Origin: DASQUK01 sp046726215
Lineage (GTDB): Bacteria; Actinomycetota; Acidimicrobiia; Acidimicrobiales; VFJN01
DNA: 6,168 bases
Assembly: GCA_046726215.1 (NCBI GenBank)
Contig: JBKPAA010000072.1
Span: 1 to 6,168 of the forward strand
Direction: 5' to 3'
Numbering within the stretch: the first letter of the stretch is position 1; every line of letters begins with the position of its first letter. The translations under genes and the position numbers were made by a program. This document shows, in pieces, positions 5,797 through 6,168 of this stretch. Under the pieces are notes generated by a model. It was not told where the DNA came from, did not search any database, and saw nothing but the letters and a program-made list of their open reading frames with translations.

Positions 5797-6168
5797 GGCG
5801 CCGGCCAGCGCGAGCACCAGCGACCCGTTGGTGAGGACCCACGCCACCCGGGGCGCGTCGGCCTGGGGAACCGCGATGGTGATCGACTGCTCGCCCACGG
5901 CGACCACCACGGCCGCCTCGACCAGGGGAAACGACGGCACGTCGCCCGACTGACCCGGCGATTCCCCCGCCGTCACGGGTACGACGGCCAGAACGTCGAC
6001 GACGTCGCCGACCGTGAGTGGGGGTGCGGCCAGGGGGCCGATCGGCACCGCCACCGCCCGGTGGCCGCGGGGCACCAGGGCCGCGACCCCCGTCAAGCCC
6101 TGCGGCGCCAGCCGCTCGGCCACGAGGGGCTCGCCGGCGACCACGTACTCGCGCACCACTGACCCGGC
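5794..6168 (-). CDS. SAF-domain protein, CpaB/RcpC-like, 5' part beyond the window
   Basis: The C-terminal 124 residues are visible, open to the right edge. A GTG at 6157-6159 could be read as a start, but the frame continues upstream without a stop to the edge, and the visible part begins mid-domain, so the gene is almost certainly longer. Residues from the edge show VVREYVVAGEPL (4-15), PRGHRAVAVPI (33-43) and VGDVVDVLAV (53-62). This is the pattern of SAF domains in CpaB/RcpC, periplasmic or exported assembly proteins of Flp/tight-adherence pili. In that family an N-terminal membrane anchor precedes the SAF domain; it would lie outside the window. The rest (about 78-124) looks like the family's C-terminal beta-rich part. 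A pilus role is inferred from the domain only; no other pilus gene is visible here. Confidence 0.72.
   Translation of the reverse strand, partial: AGSVVREYVVAGEPLVAERLAPQGLTGVAALVPRGHRAVAVPIGPLAAPPLTVGDVVDVLAVVPVTAGESPGQSGDVPSFPLVEAAVVVAVGEQSITIAVPQADAPRVAWVLTNGSLVLALAGA

Noticed and set aside
4890..5834. A 314-codon plus-strand frame overlapping uppP
   Set aside because: It is an out-of-frame, arginine-, proline- and histidine-rich shadow of uppP, whose own frame carries all the catalytic motifs.
6157..6159. GTG as the start of the SAF-domain gene
   Set aside because: The frame is open to the window edge and the protein would begin in the middle of the SAF domain, so this is more likely an internal valine.
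1..6168. tRNA or rRNA genes, CRISPR arrays, insertion sequences, attachment sites
   Set aside because: No cloverleaf, spaced repeat array, transposase or terminal inverted repeat was seen; almost all of the window is occupied by conserved protein genes.

Overview
The window is GC-rich throughout, with strong G/C bias at third codon positions, frequent GTG starts (four of the five starts that lie inside complete genes) and tight gene packing. This, together with the family content (FlK-type thioesterase, TldD/TldE, UppP, a CpaB-like SAF protein), suggests a high-GC actinobacterium, possibly of the Acidimicrobiia type. The lineage is an inference from style and gene content, because there is no rRNA or other marker here.

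Layout. On the minus strand at the left edge lie a truncated small membrane protein gene (127 down to 1) and, upstream of it, a gene for a hotdog-fold thioesterase resembling fluoroacetyl-CoA thioesterase FlK (579 down to 202). A 133-bp divergent intergenic region (580-712) carries promoter-like and operator-like sequence. From it a plus-strand cluster runs rightward: tldD (713-2104), a first tldE/pmbA-type gene (2178-3521), a second tldE/pmbA-type gene (3528-4868) and uppP (4975-5793). On the minus strand at the right edge is the 3' part of a SAF-domain protein resembling the pilus-assembly protein CpaB (6168 down to 5794). Its stop codon abuts the stop codon of uppP with no base between. There is no gene-free stretch longer than 300 bases.

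How the genes work together. TldD and TldE form a heteromeric metalloprotease in which only TldD carries the metal site (HExxxH plus a C-terminal Cys, all visible here). TldE is the non-catalytic partner. In E. coli the pair matures microcin B17 and degrades CcdA. Here one catalytic subunit is followed by two tandem, collinear TldE-like paralogues with no metal motif. This is the most interesting feature of the window: one protease with two alternative, or jointly used, non-catalytic partners. No peptide substrate gene is recognisable nearby. uppP (recycling of the undecaprenyl carrier lipid for cell-wall synthesis) follows after a 106-bp gap and may be independent. Both minus-strand genes at the left edge have a TANNNT hexamer 6-7 bases before the start codon and no Shine-Dalgarno sequence, which suggests leaderless transcription.
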